This document shows, piece by piece, positions 1-12,683 of a stretch of 63,092 bases of DNA. Origin of the DNA: Actinomyces sp. ZJ308 (GTDB lineage: Bacteria > Actinomycetota > Actinomycetes > Actinomycetales > Actinomycetaceae). The stretch covers positions 1 through 63,092 of the forward strand of contig NZ_JAAIJY010000019.1 of NCBI RefSeq assembly GCF_011752065.1. Reading direction: 5' to 3'. A program made the translations under genes and the position numbers. Every line of letters begins with the position of its first letter. Position 1 is the stretch's first letter. The notes below the pieces were generated by a model. That model searched no databases and had not been told where the DNA came from. It worked only from the letters and a program-made list of their open reading frames with translations.

Positions 1-30
1 TGGGGGTCAGCGGTGCGTTAGCGTGGGTCA

Positions 31-87
31 TGAAGGCCTCCGGTCAGTGATGCGATGTGTCAACCCACATCCTGCCGGAGGCCTTCA
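31..87. repeat. 13-bp perfect inverted repeat at left edge
   Basis: TGAAGGCCTCCGG at 31-43 is repeated as its exact reverse complement at 75-87, with a 31-nt loop. It lies just beyond the point where the truncated winged-helix reading frame loses family similarity, so it may belong to the end or leader of a mobile element lying mostly left of the window. It could equally be a terminator or attenuator hairpin; no T-tract follows. Confidence 0.5.
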
Positions 88-94
88 CACAACC

Positions 95-313
95 TCAGCC
101 CTGTTCACAACCTCCCGAGGAAGTACAGCTAGGGGTGCGCGCGAGCAGGGCGTGCGGGACGGCGGAGACCTGCTGGCCCTGAATGGCGAGGCGGTGAGCC
201 ACCGCCTGGACGACGTCGGGCGCGGCGGTTGCCGTCACAAGGCCCTGGGAGATGATGCGGGCCAGGCTCACCTCGCGCGGCAGCGGCGGGGAGGACTCGC
301 GGGCGGCGGTCAT
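95..313 (-). pseudogene. Truncated AlkZ-like winged-helix DNA-binding protein (N-terminal remnant)
   Basis: This 72-codon frame starts at ATG 313, 12 nt after the nucS stop, behind a good GGGGAG ribosome site, so it appears to be the next gene of the nucS transcript. Residues about 16-62 (LARIISQGLV..., then VVQAVAHRLAIQGQQ, then ALLART) resemble the start of the winged-helix/AlkZ family (QGL, VV..L..QAQ, AL.ART). That family is normally about 350-400 residues. Similarity stops near residue 62, and the frame then runs through unrelated sequence to a stop close to the inverted repeat at 31-87. I read it as a gene cut by an insertion or rearrangement. The family assignment rests on a short stretch and could be wrong; a genuine small protein is the alternative. 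Confidence 0.45.
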
Positions 314-325
314 GGCTGTCTCCCC

Positions 326-1021
326 TTAGAACAGGCGGGAGGTGGGGTCGTCCATGCCGCGCATGGCGTCGTAGTCGAGGGTGACGCAGCGGATGCCGCG
401 GTCCTCGGCGAGCACGCGGGCCTGGGGCTTGATCGTCTGGGCGGCGAAGACGCCCTGGACGGGGGTCAGCAGCGGGTCGCGGTCGAGGAGCTCGAGGTAG
501 CGGGTGAGCTGCTCGACGCCGTCGATCCCGCCGACGCGCTTGATCTCCACGGCCACGGAGCGGCCCTCGGGGTCCTTGGCCATGATGTCGACCGGGCCGA
601 TGGCGGTGGGGAACTCGCGGCGCACCAGGCGGTAGCCGTCGCCCAGGACCTCGATCTGCTCGGCCAGGAGCTCCTGGAGGTGGGCCTCGACGCCATCCTT
701 GGTCAGGCCCGGGTCCACGCCGAGCTCATGGCTGACGTCGGAGATCGTCTCGAAGACGCGGATGACGAGGCGGTCGTCGGTCTTGGTGGCGCGCACCTCC
801 CAGACCTCGCGCACACCGTCGGCGGCGGCCTCCTCATCGGGCTCGGTGACGGCGAGGCGGGCCGGGGCGCTCATCCAGTTCAGGGGCTTGTAGGAGCCGC
901 CGTCGGAGTGGACGAGGACCGAGCCGTCGGCCTTGAGCATGAGGACGCGGGTGGCCCGGGGCAGGTGGGCATCCAGGCGGCCGGAGTAGTCGACGGAGCA
1001 GGAGGCAATGACGAGGCGCAC
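326..1021 (-). CDS. nucS: Mismatch-specific endonuclease NucS (EndoMS)
   Basis: 231 residues, full length for the family. NucS cuts both strands at mismatched base pairs and provides mismatch repair in actinobacteria that lack MutS/MutL. The N-terminal DNA-binding half carries the PLNWM motif (residues 46-50). The C-terminal PD-(D/E)xK nuclease core is visible as GPVDIMAKD (D145) and AVEIKR (E159, K161). The gene starts at ATG 1021, is co-directional with the ATP synthase operon but separated from it by about 490 bp, and is followed at 12 nt by a short winged-helix remnant. The location downstream of atpC/DUF2550 is typical of actinobacteria. Confidence 0.93.
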   Translation of the reverse strand: MRLVIASCSVDYSGRLDAHLPRATRVLMLKADGSVLVHSDGGSYKPLNWMSAPARLAVTEPDEEAAADGVREVWEVRATKTDDRLVIRVFETISDVSHELGVDPGLTKDGVEAHLQELLAEQIEVLGDGYRLVRREFPTAIGPVDIMAKDPEGRSVAVEIKRVGGIDGVEQLTRYLELLDRDPLLTPVQGVFAAQTIKPQARVLAEDRGIRCVTLDYDAMRGMDDPTSRLF

Positions 1022-1512
1022 CCGCCCACCCTAGCCGGGACGCGGCCGAGGCGGCGCGACGCCGGGGCGGGCGCACCTGAGCATCGCGTCACCCGGGCGG
1101 GCCGCTCAGGTGTGCCGGAACGCCACTGCGCGAGGGCCGGGCTCTACTGCAAGGGTTGACCGCACTGCACGGGACCCCAACCCCGATGCAGCACACCCAC
1201 ACCTTCGCCCAGTAGGACCCAAGGCTCGTGGAGTGCAGGCGGCAGAGTCGTCCTCAGGCCAACGCATGGGTAGTCCACGGTCATGAGCCCCGTCGAGGAC
1301 GTACTTTTGCCGCGAGGACTGCCTCTTCTCGCAGATGACTGGGGTCTGGTCCCAGTGATCTGCGGGGGAACGCAGTCCTCGAGTGAAAGGTACGTCGCCG
1401 ATCCGGCACCGGGGTGGTCCAGCGCGCGGAAACGCCCCTGAGACAGGGTGAGCCAGACAGCGACCCGGCTCACGAGGGCCGGTGGAGGCCAACGGGCCTC
1501 ATCAGCCGGACC
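1022..1512. other. 490-bp intergenic region upstream of nucS
   Basis: No convincing gene is visible; the overlapping frames here lack recognisable domains and ribosome sites. The region contains the nested palindromic repeat at 1313-1381. It also has a weak hairpin at 1448-1473 (GTGAGCC / GGCTCAC, 12-nt loop) that could end the DUF2550 transcript. The nucS promoter must lie in its left part. Confidence 0.5.
1313..1381. repeat. Nested palindromic repeat, copy 1
   Basis: The outer arms CGAGGACTGC (1313-1322) and GCAGTCCTCG (1372-1381) are perfect inverted repeats. Inside them CGCAGATGACTGGG (1330-1343) pairs with CCCAGTGATCTGCG (1351-1364), one mismatch, around the 7-nt loop GTCTGGT. A second copy with the same loop and arms is at 52138-52225. 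This looks like a REP/MITE-like non-coding repeat able to fold as an extended hairpin. Confidence 0.75.
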
Positions 1513-1929
1513 TCAGTACAGGCTGGGCTGCTCGGGGGAGGCGGACTCCACCCAGGCGATGAGGGCCGAGTGCGACTCCTCCATCATGGCCAGGTCGAAG
1601 CCCTCGGGGCTAGCGGTGGCATCCACGCAGTGGACCTCGACGACGCGCCCCTGCTCGCGGCGCCGCCGGCCCGCGGAGAGCTCCAGGTCCAGGCGCCTCC
1701 ACACCCGTGAGGGCCGCGTGGACAGGGACATGAGCCGGTACCACTCCAGGGAGTCGAGCCGGAAGGAGGCCACCCCGCTCAGCCAGCGCTGCGCCCCGGG
1801 CGGGCGCATGGCGCACTCGAAGGAGCCGACCTGTCCGGCCAGGTAGCGCAGGCGCACCAGGAACCCGCCGGTCAGCAGCACGAGGACGATGGCGCCGATC
1901 GCCACGATCATCCATACGTGCTGCCCCAT
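1513..1929 (-). CDS. DUF2550 family membrane-anchored protein
   Basis: 138 residues with one N-terminal membrane segment (about residues 5-27, rich in I, V and L) followed by a soluble domain with the SFECAMR and SLEWYRL stretches characteristic of DUF2550. Function unknown. It starts 3 nt after atpC stops and is almost certainly the last gene of the ATP synthase transcript, a position conserved in many actinobacteria. The single N-terminal helix predicts most of the protein on one face of the membrane. Confidence 0.85.
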   Translation of the reverse strand: MGQHVWMIVAIGAIVLVLLTGGFLVRLRYLAGQVGSFECAMRPPGAQRWLSGVASFRLDSLEWYRLMSLSTRPSRVWRRLDLELSAGRRRREQGRVVEVHCVDATASPEGFDLAMMEESHSALIAWVESASPEQPSLY

Positions 1930-1932
1930 GCC

Positions 1933-2202
1933 TCAGACCTCCGCGTCCTGCTTCACATGGTCGGCGGCGATCGTGATGACGTCGTGGTCCACGGAGCAGA
2001 AGCCGCCGGACACCTCGATCCTGTGCGCCTCTCCGGCCACCGGGCTCAGGCGCACCGGCCCGGATCCGAGGACCGCCAGGAGGGGCTGACGGCCGGGCAG
2101 GATGCCCAGCTCCCCATCGACCAGAGGGACGGAAACCTGCGTCACCTCACCGGTCCAGGCCTCGCCCGCCGGCGAGACCACCTCAACGCTCAGGGCACTC
2201 AA
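1933..2202 (-). CDS. atpC: ATP synthase epsilon subunit (short form)
   Basis: 89 residues; begins MSALSVEVVSPAGEAW and contains the GELGILPGRQPLLAVL stretch of the epsilon beta-sandwich, which contacts the gamma subunit and the c-ring in the central stalk. Epsilon proteins of about 120-138 residues carry a C-terminal helical hairpin that can inhibit ATP hydrolysis. This one ends after the beta domain, so that brake is absent or strongly reduced, as in some other actinobacteria. It lies 53 bp downstream of atpD. Confidence 0.93.
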   Translation of the reverse strand: MSALSVEVVSPAGEAWTGEVTQVSVPLVDGELGILPGRQPLLAVLGSGPVRLSPVAGEAHRIEVSGGFCSVDHDVITIAADHVKQDAEV

Positions 2203-2255
2203 GCGCGTCTCCCCCTTTCCTGCTCCTGTACCGGGCCTGACCCGAATCCTACGTC

Positions 2256-4732
<2,477 letters not shown>

Positions 4733-4733
4733 G

Positions 4734-6365
<1,632 letters not shown>

Positions 6366-6495
6366 CTCGTCTCCTTGCTGGTTGCGTTCTGGGGGCCGGC
6401 GGCGCGAGGCGAGGGCGGCGTCGGCGCGGGGTGGGTGGTGAAGTTGTGGTCTCCGGTGCGTGACCGGTTCGCAGCGGGTGCGGCTGCGGTGGGAG

Positions 6496-7311
6496 CTATC
6501 CGGCCAGGCGGGTGCGCAGCTCGGCGACGGCGCCGCGCACGGTGTGGTCCAGGACGTGGTTGCGGATCATGACGCGCGCCCCGCCGATGACCTCGGGGTC
6601 GACCTCGCAGTTGAGGTCGATGCGGGTGCCCAGGCGGCGCTCCAGGATGGTGCGCAGACGCGCCTCCTGGGCCGTGGTCATGGGGATGGCCGTGACGACG
6701 TCGGCGATGGTGCGGTGACGCATGGCGGCGGCCAGCTCGACGACGCGGCGCAGGTTGCGCAGCGGCCCGCCCTCGGCGCGGTGGCGCACGCACCAGCGCA
6801 CCAGGCTCATGGCCGGGGCGCTGATGTGGGGGCCGAAGACGGACTCGGCCAGACGGACCCGGGCCTCGGTGCGGGTGCGCCGGGAGGGTGCCAGGGCCTC
6901 GCGCAGCTCGCGGTTGTCGGCGACCTGCTCGTGGACCTCGAAGAGCTGCTGCTCGATCTCGCCGGTGGTGCCGTCGACGTGGGCGCCGGCGAGGATCGCC
7001 TCGATGCCCAGGTCGTGGAGGGCGGAGATGAGGTCGACCGGCTTGGACCAGCGGCCGCGGACCATGGCGCTGAGCAGGTCGACGACGCGCTCATCCGCGC
7101 TCCCGGTGAAGAGCCGTCGGGCCAGGGCCGCCTTGTCCTCGGGCTCGCGGCCCGGGTCGGTCAGCGGCCCGGACAGCGAGTGGACCGCGACCTGGTGGGC
7201 CAGGGCGAGGATCTGGCGCCCGAGCTCCTGGCCCTCGACGCCCGCCGCCGTGAGTACCGGGCTCCAGGCCTGGCTCACGGTCTCGCGGGTGGCGGCGGTT
7301 CCGGTCCTCAC
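6496..7311 (-). CDS. atpH: ATP synthase delta subunit
   Basis: 271 residues, the long form usual in actinobacteria (about 180 in E. coli). Peripheral-stalk subunit joining F1 to the b subunit. The C-terminal part contains [39 protein letters not shown], the recognisable OSCP/delta signature. The start overlaps the end of atpF by 4 nt, so translation is probably coupled. The gene ends 130 bp before atpA. Confidence 0.95.
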   Translation of the reverse strand: MRTGTAATRETVSQAWSPVLTAAGVEGQELGRQILALAHQVAVHSLSGPLTDPGREPEDKAALARRLFTGSADERVVDLLSAMVRGRWSKPVDLISALHDLGIEAILAGAHVDGTTGEIEQQLFEVHEQVADNRELREALAPSRRTRTEARVRLAESVFGPHISAPAMSLVRWCVRHRAEGGPLRNLRRVVELAAAMRHRTIADVVTAIPMTTAQEARLRTILERRLGTRIDLNCEVDPEVIGGARVMIRNHVLDHTVRGAVAELRTRLAG

Positions 7312-7912
7312 TGCCTCTCCTCCGTGGTGGGCTCGGAGGCGGAACCGGCGGTCACGGACGCGTCAACGCCCTCGACGGGGGGCATGTCCTCGAGCTCGTC
7401 GAGGAAGCGGTCGATGACGCGCTCGGACAGGGCCGTGTCCTTGAGCTGCTCGCCGACGATGCGCTCGGCCAGGGTGGAGGCGAGCATGCCGACGTCGGTG
7501 CGCAGGGAGATCTGCGCGGCCTGCTTGTCCGCGAGGATCTGGCGCTGGGCGCCCTCCAGGACGCCGGCGGCCTCGGCCTGGGCGTCGGCGCGGGCCTGGG
7601 CGATGATGTCCTTGGCCTCGCTCTGGGCGTTGTCGCGGATGCGGGCGGCCTCGCGGCGGGCCTCGTCCACCAGCCGGGCGGCGCGCTTCTCGGCGTCGGC
7701 CTGGTCCTGCTCGGCCTTGTCGGCCAGGTCGAGGCCCTCCTGGATGCGCTTGGCGCGCTCGTCCAGGACGGCGTAGAGCCGGGGCAGGGCGTAGCGGCCC
7801 ACCACCAGGAGGATGAGCAGGAGGACGACCGCCGCCCAGAAGATCTCGTAGAGCGGGGGCAGGATGAAGGCCGTGCCTCCCCCCTGCCCGCCCTCGGCAG
7901 CCAGGGGAAGCA

Positions 7913-7913
<1 letters not shown>
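7308..7913 (-). CDS. atpF: ATP synthase Fo b subunit
   Basis: 201 residues from ATG 7913, which shares one base with the TGA stop of atpE. One N-terminal membrane helix (about residues 18-40, FILPPLYEIFWAAVVLLLILLVV region) is followed by a long charged helix rich in E, R, A and Q (about 45-165) that dimerises as the stator stalk. The reading frame stays open far upstream, but that part overlaps atpE and atpB and is not translated. The gene overlaps atpH by 4 nt. Confidence 0.95.
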
Positions 7914-8203
<290 letters not shown>

Positions 8204-9151
8204 CTAGTGGGCCTCGATGGAGAGCTTGATGTAGACGGCGCTGAGGATCGTGAAGATGTAGGCCTGCAGGACGGCGACGAAGACCTCGAACAGCGTCACC
8301 ACGATCATGGCGGCGCCGGTCAGGAGACTGATCGTCGAGGAGGCCTGCAGGTGCAGGAGCAGGCTGGTGGTGCCGAAGAAGGTCATACCGAGCAGCAGGT
8401 GCCCGGAGACCATGTTGCACAGCAGACGCAGGGTGAGCGTCACCGGCCGCACGATGAAGTTCGAGAGGAACTCGATGGGGGTGATGAGCAGGTACATCGC
8501 CTTGGGCAGACCGGGCGGGAAGAGCTGGGAGGCGAAGAAGTGCCCGGCCCCCTGCTCCTTGATGCCGGCTCCGATGAAGGTGATGTAGGTCAGGGCCGCG
8601 AACACCATGGGCACGGCCACCACGGAGGAGGCGGCGATATTGAGTCCCGGGATGATGCCGGAGAGGTTCATCGCCAGCACCCCCAGGAAGAGGGTGCCCA
8701 GCAGAGGCGCGAAGCGGCGTCCGTTCTTGTTGCCCAGGAGCATGAGGGCGACGTTGCTGCGCACGAAGTCGGCGATGATCTCCAGCGGCGCCTGGCCGCG
8801 TCCGGGGACCATCCGGAACCGGCGTGCGGCGGCGACCCCCAGGGTCAGGCACAGGAGGCCCCCCATGACGAGGCGCACGAAGGTGAGCCGGTTGAACTCC
8901 AGGAGGGTGCCCTGGCCGAAGATCGCCTCGGGGAAGAAGTCCTCGACGCTGGGCGAGTGAGGGTGCTGGGTGAAGGCGGGCACGGCGGTCGCCGCGATGA
9001 CCGCGACCAGGATGACCAGGAGCACCCAGTACCACAGCGGCTTGACGAACGGCTTGGCGTCAGCCGTCCGCGGCGCGGCAGCGTCGTCGACTGCTGCGCC
9101 GTTCTCGGTGACGGTGTTGGTGGACAGGAGATCCTCCCGAATGTCTCTCAC
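8204..9151 (-). CDS. atpB: ATP synthase Fo a subunit
   Basis: 315 residues with an N-terminal cytoplasmic extension of about 35 residues and then five or more membrane segments. The essential stator arginine is R242 in TLRLLCNMVSGHLL, and the C-terminal IYIKLS-type helix is present. It forms the proton half-channels against the c-ring. The N-terminal start is the least certain point, because several in-frame ATG/GTG codons could serve. It lies 81 bp before atpE. Confidence 0.95.
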   Translation of the reverse strand: MRDIREDLLSTNTVTENGAAVDDAAAPRTADAKPFVKPLWYWVLLVILVAVIAATAVPAFTQHPHSPSVEDFFPEAIFGQGTLLEFNRLTFVRLVMGGLLCLTLGVAAARRFRMVPGRGQAPLEIIADFVRSNVALMLLGNKNGRRFAPLLGTLFLGVLAMNLSGIIPGLNIAASSVVAVPMVFAALTYITFIGAGIKEQGAGHFFASQLFPPGLPKAMYLLITPIEFLSNFIVRPVTLTLRLLCNMVSGHLLLGMTFFGTTSLLLHLQASSTISLLTGAAMIVVTLFEVFVAVLQAYIFTILSAVYIKLSIEAH

Positions 9152-9286
9152 GCTTCGAGGTCTGTCCTCACAGGCCTGCTAACCACTGGCAATGCTAGCG
9201 CTTAGGGATGTTTCAACGAAGCGAACTGGCAGGCTTCCTGCTGGCCACCATGGCTGCCGCGTTCCGCGGAGGAACCTGCGCCTCGG

Positions 9287-9757
9287 TCAGGACCGGTCCG
9301 TCGAGTCTCCCCGCATCGGCTCCACGGCAAGGATTCGCGCCTGTGCCAGGACAGTCGCCTCGGCGAGCATGCCCACCAGGATCGCAGCGATGAGTGAGAG
9401 CCCAATCACTCTGATGTCGAGTCCCAGGGCCCGCCCTCCCAGGAGCGCCACGGCCAGGATTGCGACCTTTCCCAGGTACCCGCCCGCCATCCAGACCACG
9501 AGGACCCCCATGCCGGAGCGGACCATGCGGTCCAGGAACCACCAGGTCGCGGCCAGCAGCACCGTCGTCGAGCCCACGGCGGCCGGCAGCGTGCCCAGCG
9601 GGCGGGCCACGGCGCCGCGGGCACCGCCGATGAGGCACCACAGGGCCTCACCGACCACGAGGACCACGGCGGCCACGGTGAGGATCCGGCGCAGACGGGC
9701 GGAGGCCTCGCGCAGGGTGCGGGTGTTGGCGCTGCCCGACTCACTCACTCCACTCAC
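9287..9757 (-). CDS. atpI: AtpI-like ATP synthase assembly/accessory membrane protein
   Basis: 156 residues with four predicted membrane helices (about 26-45, 60-78, 84-105, 118-138) and charged ends. It occupies the atpI position directly before atpB and overlaps the upstream wecA-like gene by 4 nt. AtpI proteins assist c-ring assembly or cation supply. Sequence conservation in this family is weak, so the call rests on topology and position. Confidence 0.75.
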   Translation of the reverse strand: MSGVSESGSANTRTLREASARLRRILTVAAVVLVVGEALWCLIGGARGAVARPLGTLPAAVGSTTVLLAATWWFLDRMVRSGMGVLVVWMAGGYLGKVAILAVALLGGRALGLDIRVIGLSLIAAILVGMLAEATVLAQARILAVEPMRGDSTDRS

Positions 9758-11004
9758 CGGTGCGTCCCCTCAGCCGGTCCGGACGAGGCCGGCACAGCGG
9801 CCCCGTGCGGCGCCTGCCCCTCTGCCGGGCGCGTCACCTCACCGGTTCCCGACACGTTGCGGGAGATGACGATCCGCTGCTCCTGGCGGTCCTGACGGCG
9901 CCGCAGCGCCGAGCGCAGGCCGTGACGCACCCCGGGCATGAGGTCGACGGTGACGACGAAGGCGAACAGGACCGCGATGGCGGCTCCGACCATCACCCAG
10001 GGCAGGGGGAAGAAGGCCATCGCGGCCACGGGGAAGGAGGCGACGGCGGCCCACAGGTACATGACCAGAACGGCGCGGCGGTGGGAGTGCCCGGCCGCCA
10101 GGAGCCGGTGGTGCATGTGCATGCGGTCGGGATGGGTGGGGCTGAGCCCCTTGCGGGTGCGGCGAACGATCGCCATGAGCATGTCGGTCAGGGGCAGCAG
10201 GAGGATGGCCAGCGGCAGGAGGATCGGCATGAAGGCGGGCAGGGCGCGTGAGCCGTCGAAGCTGCCGGGGTCGATCTGCCCGGTGACGATGATGGTGGAG
10301 GCGGCCGAGACCAGGCCCAGCTGCATCGCCCCGGAGTCGCCCATGAAGATGGTGGCCGGGTTGAAGTTGTGGGGCAGGAAGCCCAGGCACACGCCGATGA
10401 GCGCGGCCACGATCGTGGCGGCCAGGGAGCTGTAGGAGCCCGGGCTCGTGGCGCGGGTGAGGACGTAGGTGTAGAGGAAGAAGGCGGTCGAGCCGATCCC
10501 GATGATGCCGGCGGCCAGCCCGTCGAGCCCGTCGACGAAGTTGACGGCGTTGATGGCGGCCACGACGACGATGACGGTGGAGATGAGGGACAGGCGCGAG
10601 GAGCCGATCGTCAGCCCCGCCACCGGGAAGGTGAGGAGCTGGACCCCCTGCCAGGCCATGACGCCGGCGGCCAGGATCTGGCCTGCGAGCTTGGTCATCC
10701 AGTCCAGCTCCCACAGGTCGTCGACGACGCCGAGCAGGCACACCAGCCCCGCCCCTAGGACCACGGCCCAGGCGCTGGAGTCGATGACGTCGGAGAGGTA
10801 GGGGATCTGGGAGGCCACGGAGATCGCTGAGAACAGGCCGAAGAACATGGCGACCCCGCCCAGGCGCGGGATGGGGGTGGAGTGGACGTCGCGGGCCCGC
10901 ACCGGGGTGAGCGCGTTGCCCACCAGGGCGACGTGCCGGACGATCGGCACGGCCACATAGGTGGTCACGGTGGCGATGGCCATGACCAGGAGGTAGACCC
11001 TCAC
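9754..11004 (-). CDS. wecA: Undecaprenyl-phosphate sugar-1-phosphate transferase (MraY/WecA family)
   Basis: 416 residues with about eleven membrane segments. Transfers a sugar-1-phosphate (usually GlcNAc-1-P) from UDP-sugar to undecaprenyl phosphate, the first step of a cell-envelope polysaccharide. Family signatures are LLGVVDD (D95, D96), NAVNFVDGLDG (152-162) and the cytosolic histidine cluster HMHHRLLAAGHSHRR. It overlaps tsaC upstream and atpI downstream by 4 nt each. The tsaC-wecA-atp order is conserved in actinobacteria. The symbol is by homology; the exact sugar donor is not proven. Confidence 0.9.
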   Translation of the reverse strand: MRVYLLVMAIATVTTYVAVPIVRHVALVGNALTPVRARDVHSTPIPRLGGVAMFFGLFSAISVASQIPYLSDVIDSSAWAVVLGAGLVCLLGVVDDLWELDWMTKLAGQILAAGVMAWQGVQLLTFPVAGLTIGSSRLSLISTVIVVVAAINAVNFVDGLDGLAAGIIGIGSTAFFLYTYVLTRATSPGSYSSLAATIVAALIGVCLGFLPHNFNPATIFMGDSGAMQLGLVSAASTIIVTGQIDPGSFDGSRALPAFMPILLPLAILLLPLTDMLMAIVRRTRKGLSPTHPDRMHMHHRLLAAGHSHRRAVLVMYLWAAVASFPVAAMAFFPLPWVMVGAAIAVLFAFVVTVDLMPGVRHGLRSALRRRQDRQEQRIVISRNVSGTGEVTRPAEGQAPHGAAVPASSGPAEGTHR

Positions 11005-11756
11005 GCGCCCACCTCCGTCCTGTCGTCCGCTGTGTCCGCTGTGTCCGCTGCGTCCGCCCGCCCGACCAGGTCGACGCCGGCTTTCCGCGCCAGGTCCGCG
11101 GGCGTCAGGACTCCCTGGCGCAGGACGCGGGGGGCGCGGGCGTGCACTCCGGCGAGGGTGACGATGGTGGAGGGGACCGGGCCGGGGGTGGCCCCGCCGT
11201 CGAGCAGGAGGATGTCCCCGCCCCCGGCGGCGCCGGCGGCACGGACCCGTCCGGGGAAGGCGGCACGGGCGGAGGCGGCGTCGGTGGCGGGCGGTGCGCC
11301 GGTGGGGTTGGCGGAGGTGACCGCGAGTGGTCCGCTGGCGCCCAGGAGCTCCAGGGCGAGCTCGTGGTCGGGCATGCGCACGGCGATGGTGCCGCCGGTC
11401 TCCCCCAGGTCCCAGGTCAGGGACTCATCGGCGGTAAGGATGAGGGTGAGCGGCCCGGGCCAGAAGACGTCCATGAGGGCGCGGGCGGCGTCGGGAACCT
11501 CGGAGACGACGCCGTCCAGGTCGGCGGGGTCGGCCACGAGCACCGGCGGTGGCATCCGGCGTCCGCGCCCCTTGGCGGCCAGCAGTCGCTCGACCGCCCC
11601 GGCGTCGGCGGCCTCGCATCCGATGCCGTAGACGGTGTCCGTGGGCAGGATGACGAGCCCGCCCGCGCGCAGGTGCTCGCAGGCCGGACCGATGGGGTCG
11701 GGGTGGGGATGAGCGGTGCTCGCGGAGGGCTGCGGGGGGTGGCTCACGTCCCGCAT
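11001..11756 (-). CDS. tsaC: L-threonylcarbamoyladenylate synthase (Sua5/YciO/YrdC)
   Basis: 251 residues. Makes threonylcarbamoyl-AMP from threonine, bicarbonate and ATP, the first step of the t6A37 modification of ANN-decoding tRNAs. The core shows LVILPTDTVYGIGCEA, the KGRGRRMPPPVLV stretch (a KxR nucleotide-binding region), and GPLAVTSANPTGAP. It has a short Pro/His-rich N-terminal lead, so the true start may be slightly downstream, and an Asp/Ala/Thr-rich C-terminal tail (DTADTADD). First gene of the minus-strand operon leading into the ATP synthase. Confidence 0.92.
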   Translation of the reverse strand: MRDVSHPPQPSASTAHPHPDPIGPACEHLRAGGLVILPTDTVYGIGCEAADAGAVERLLAAKGRGRRMPPPVLVADPADLDGVVSEVPDAARALMDVFWPGPLTLILTADESLTWDLGETGGTIAVRMPDHELALELLGASGPLAVTSANPTGAPPATDAASARAAFPGRVRAAGAAGGGDILLLDGGATPGPVPSTIVTLAGVHARAPRVLRQGVLTPADLARKAGVDLVGRADAADTADTADDRTEVGA

Positions 11757-11798
11757 CCTGCCACGGATCGGGCCGGTGGCGGGACAGTGCGACGGTGT

Positions 11799-11869
11799 GG
11801 GCCGGGCCGCGATGCCGGACCGTCACCTGACGCAACCGTCCATCACCTGCGAGTACCCCGGCCCGGCCC
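11799..11869. repeat. GC-rich inverted repeat between tsaC and the response regulator gene
   Basis: GGGCCGGGCC (11799-11808) and GGCCCGGCCC (11860-11869) are perfect reverse complements separated by 51 nt. It sits downstream of the minus-strand response regulator and upstream of tsaC, so it could help terminate the former. The long loop and absence of a T-tract make this weak. Confidence 0.35.
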
Positions 11870-11885
11870 GGTTGAGACGATGCGG

Positions 11886-12599
11886 CTAGACGATGCGGCG
11901 GGCCATGGCCCAGCGGGTGAGCTCGTTGCGGTTGGACAGCTGGAGCTTGCGCAGGACCGCGGAGACGTGGGTCTCGACGGTCTTGACCGAGATGAACAGC
12001 TCGGAGGCGCACTCCTTGTAGGTGTAGCCGCGGGCGATGAGTCGCATGACCTCCCGCTCGCGCGCCGAGAGACGGTCGAGCTCGGTGTCGGCCACGGCCA
12101 CCTCCCCCGCCCCGGCGCCGAAGGCGTCCAGGACGAAGCCGGCCAGGCGCGGGGAGAAGGCGGCGTCTCCCGCGGCCACGCGCCGCACGGCCTGGGCCAG
12201 GTCCTCCGTGGAGATGGCCTTGGTGACGTAGCCGCGGGCGCCGGCCCGGATGACGCCGACGACGTCGTCGCTGGCGTCGGAGACGCTCAGCGCCAGGAAG
12301 CGCGTCTCGGGCACGTCCTGGCAGGAGACGACGACCTCGGCCCCTCCCCCGCCGTTGCCTCCGGGCAGGTGGACGTCGAGCAGGACGACGTCGGGCCTCA
12401 GTGCGTGGACGGCGGCGACGGCGCCCTCGACGTCGTCGGCCTCGGCGATGACGTCCAGGTCGGGGGCGTGGGCCGTCAGCTCGGAGCGGACCCCGGAGCG
12501 GACCAGGGCGTGGTCGTCGACGACCAGGACGCGCAGGGGCGCGGTCGTCGCAGCGGTCGGGTGGTTGTCTGACGGGGTGCCGGCGGGTGTGTCAGCCAT
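11886..12599 (-). CDS. NarL/LuxR-type response regulator (partner of PspC-histidine kinase)
   Basis: 237 residues. Receiver domain with acidic pocket VVDDH near residue 27 and phosphoacceptor D75 (VVLLDVHLPGG), followed by a LuxR-type helix-turn-helix (LSAREREVMRLIARGYTYKE...SVKTVETHVSAVLRKL). A glycine run (GGNGGGG) in the receiver is unusual. It lies 84 bp downstream of the histidine kinase gene, on the same strand. Likely targets are the divergent PspC gene and its own operon, where a TCAGGGG dyad is present at 14101-14116. Confidence 0.92.
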   Translation of the reverse strand: MADTPAGTPSDNHPTAATTAPLRVLVVDDHALVRSGVRSELTAHAPDLDVIAEADDVEGAVAAVHALRPDVVLLDVHLPGGNGGGGAEVVVSCQDVPETRFLALSVSDASDDVVGVIRAGARGYVTKAISTEDLAQAVRRVAAGDAAFSPRLAGFVLDAFGAGAGEVAVADTELDRLSAREREVMRLIARGYTYKECASELFISVKTVETHVSAVLRKLQLSNRNELTRWAMARRIV

Positions 12600-12683
12600 G
12601 GGCCTTCCTGGTGGTGACGTCGGTGGGGTGTGACGGGGACAACGATAGGCGGGGACAGGCGGGGACAGGCGGGAGGGTGCGGC

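Noticed and set aside
23-1159. Plus-strand frame spanning the nucS region
   Set aside because: It covers nucS and its downstream remnant in antisense, with no domain signature and no ribosome site.
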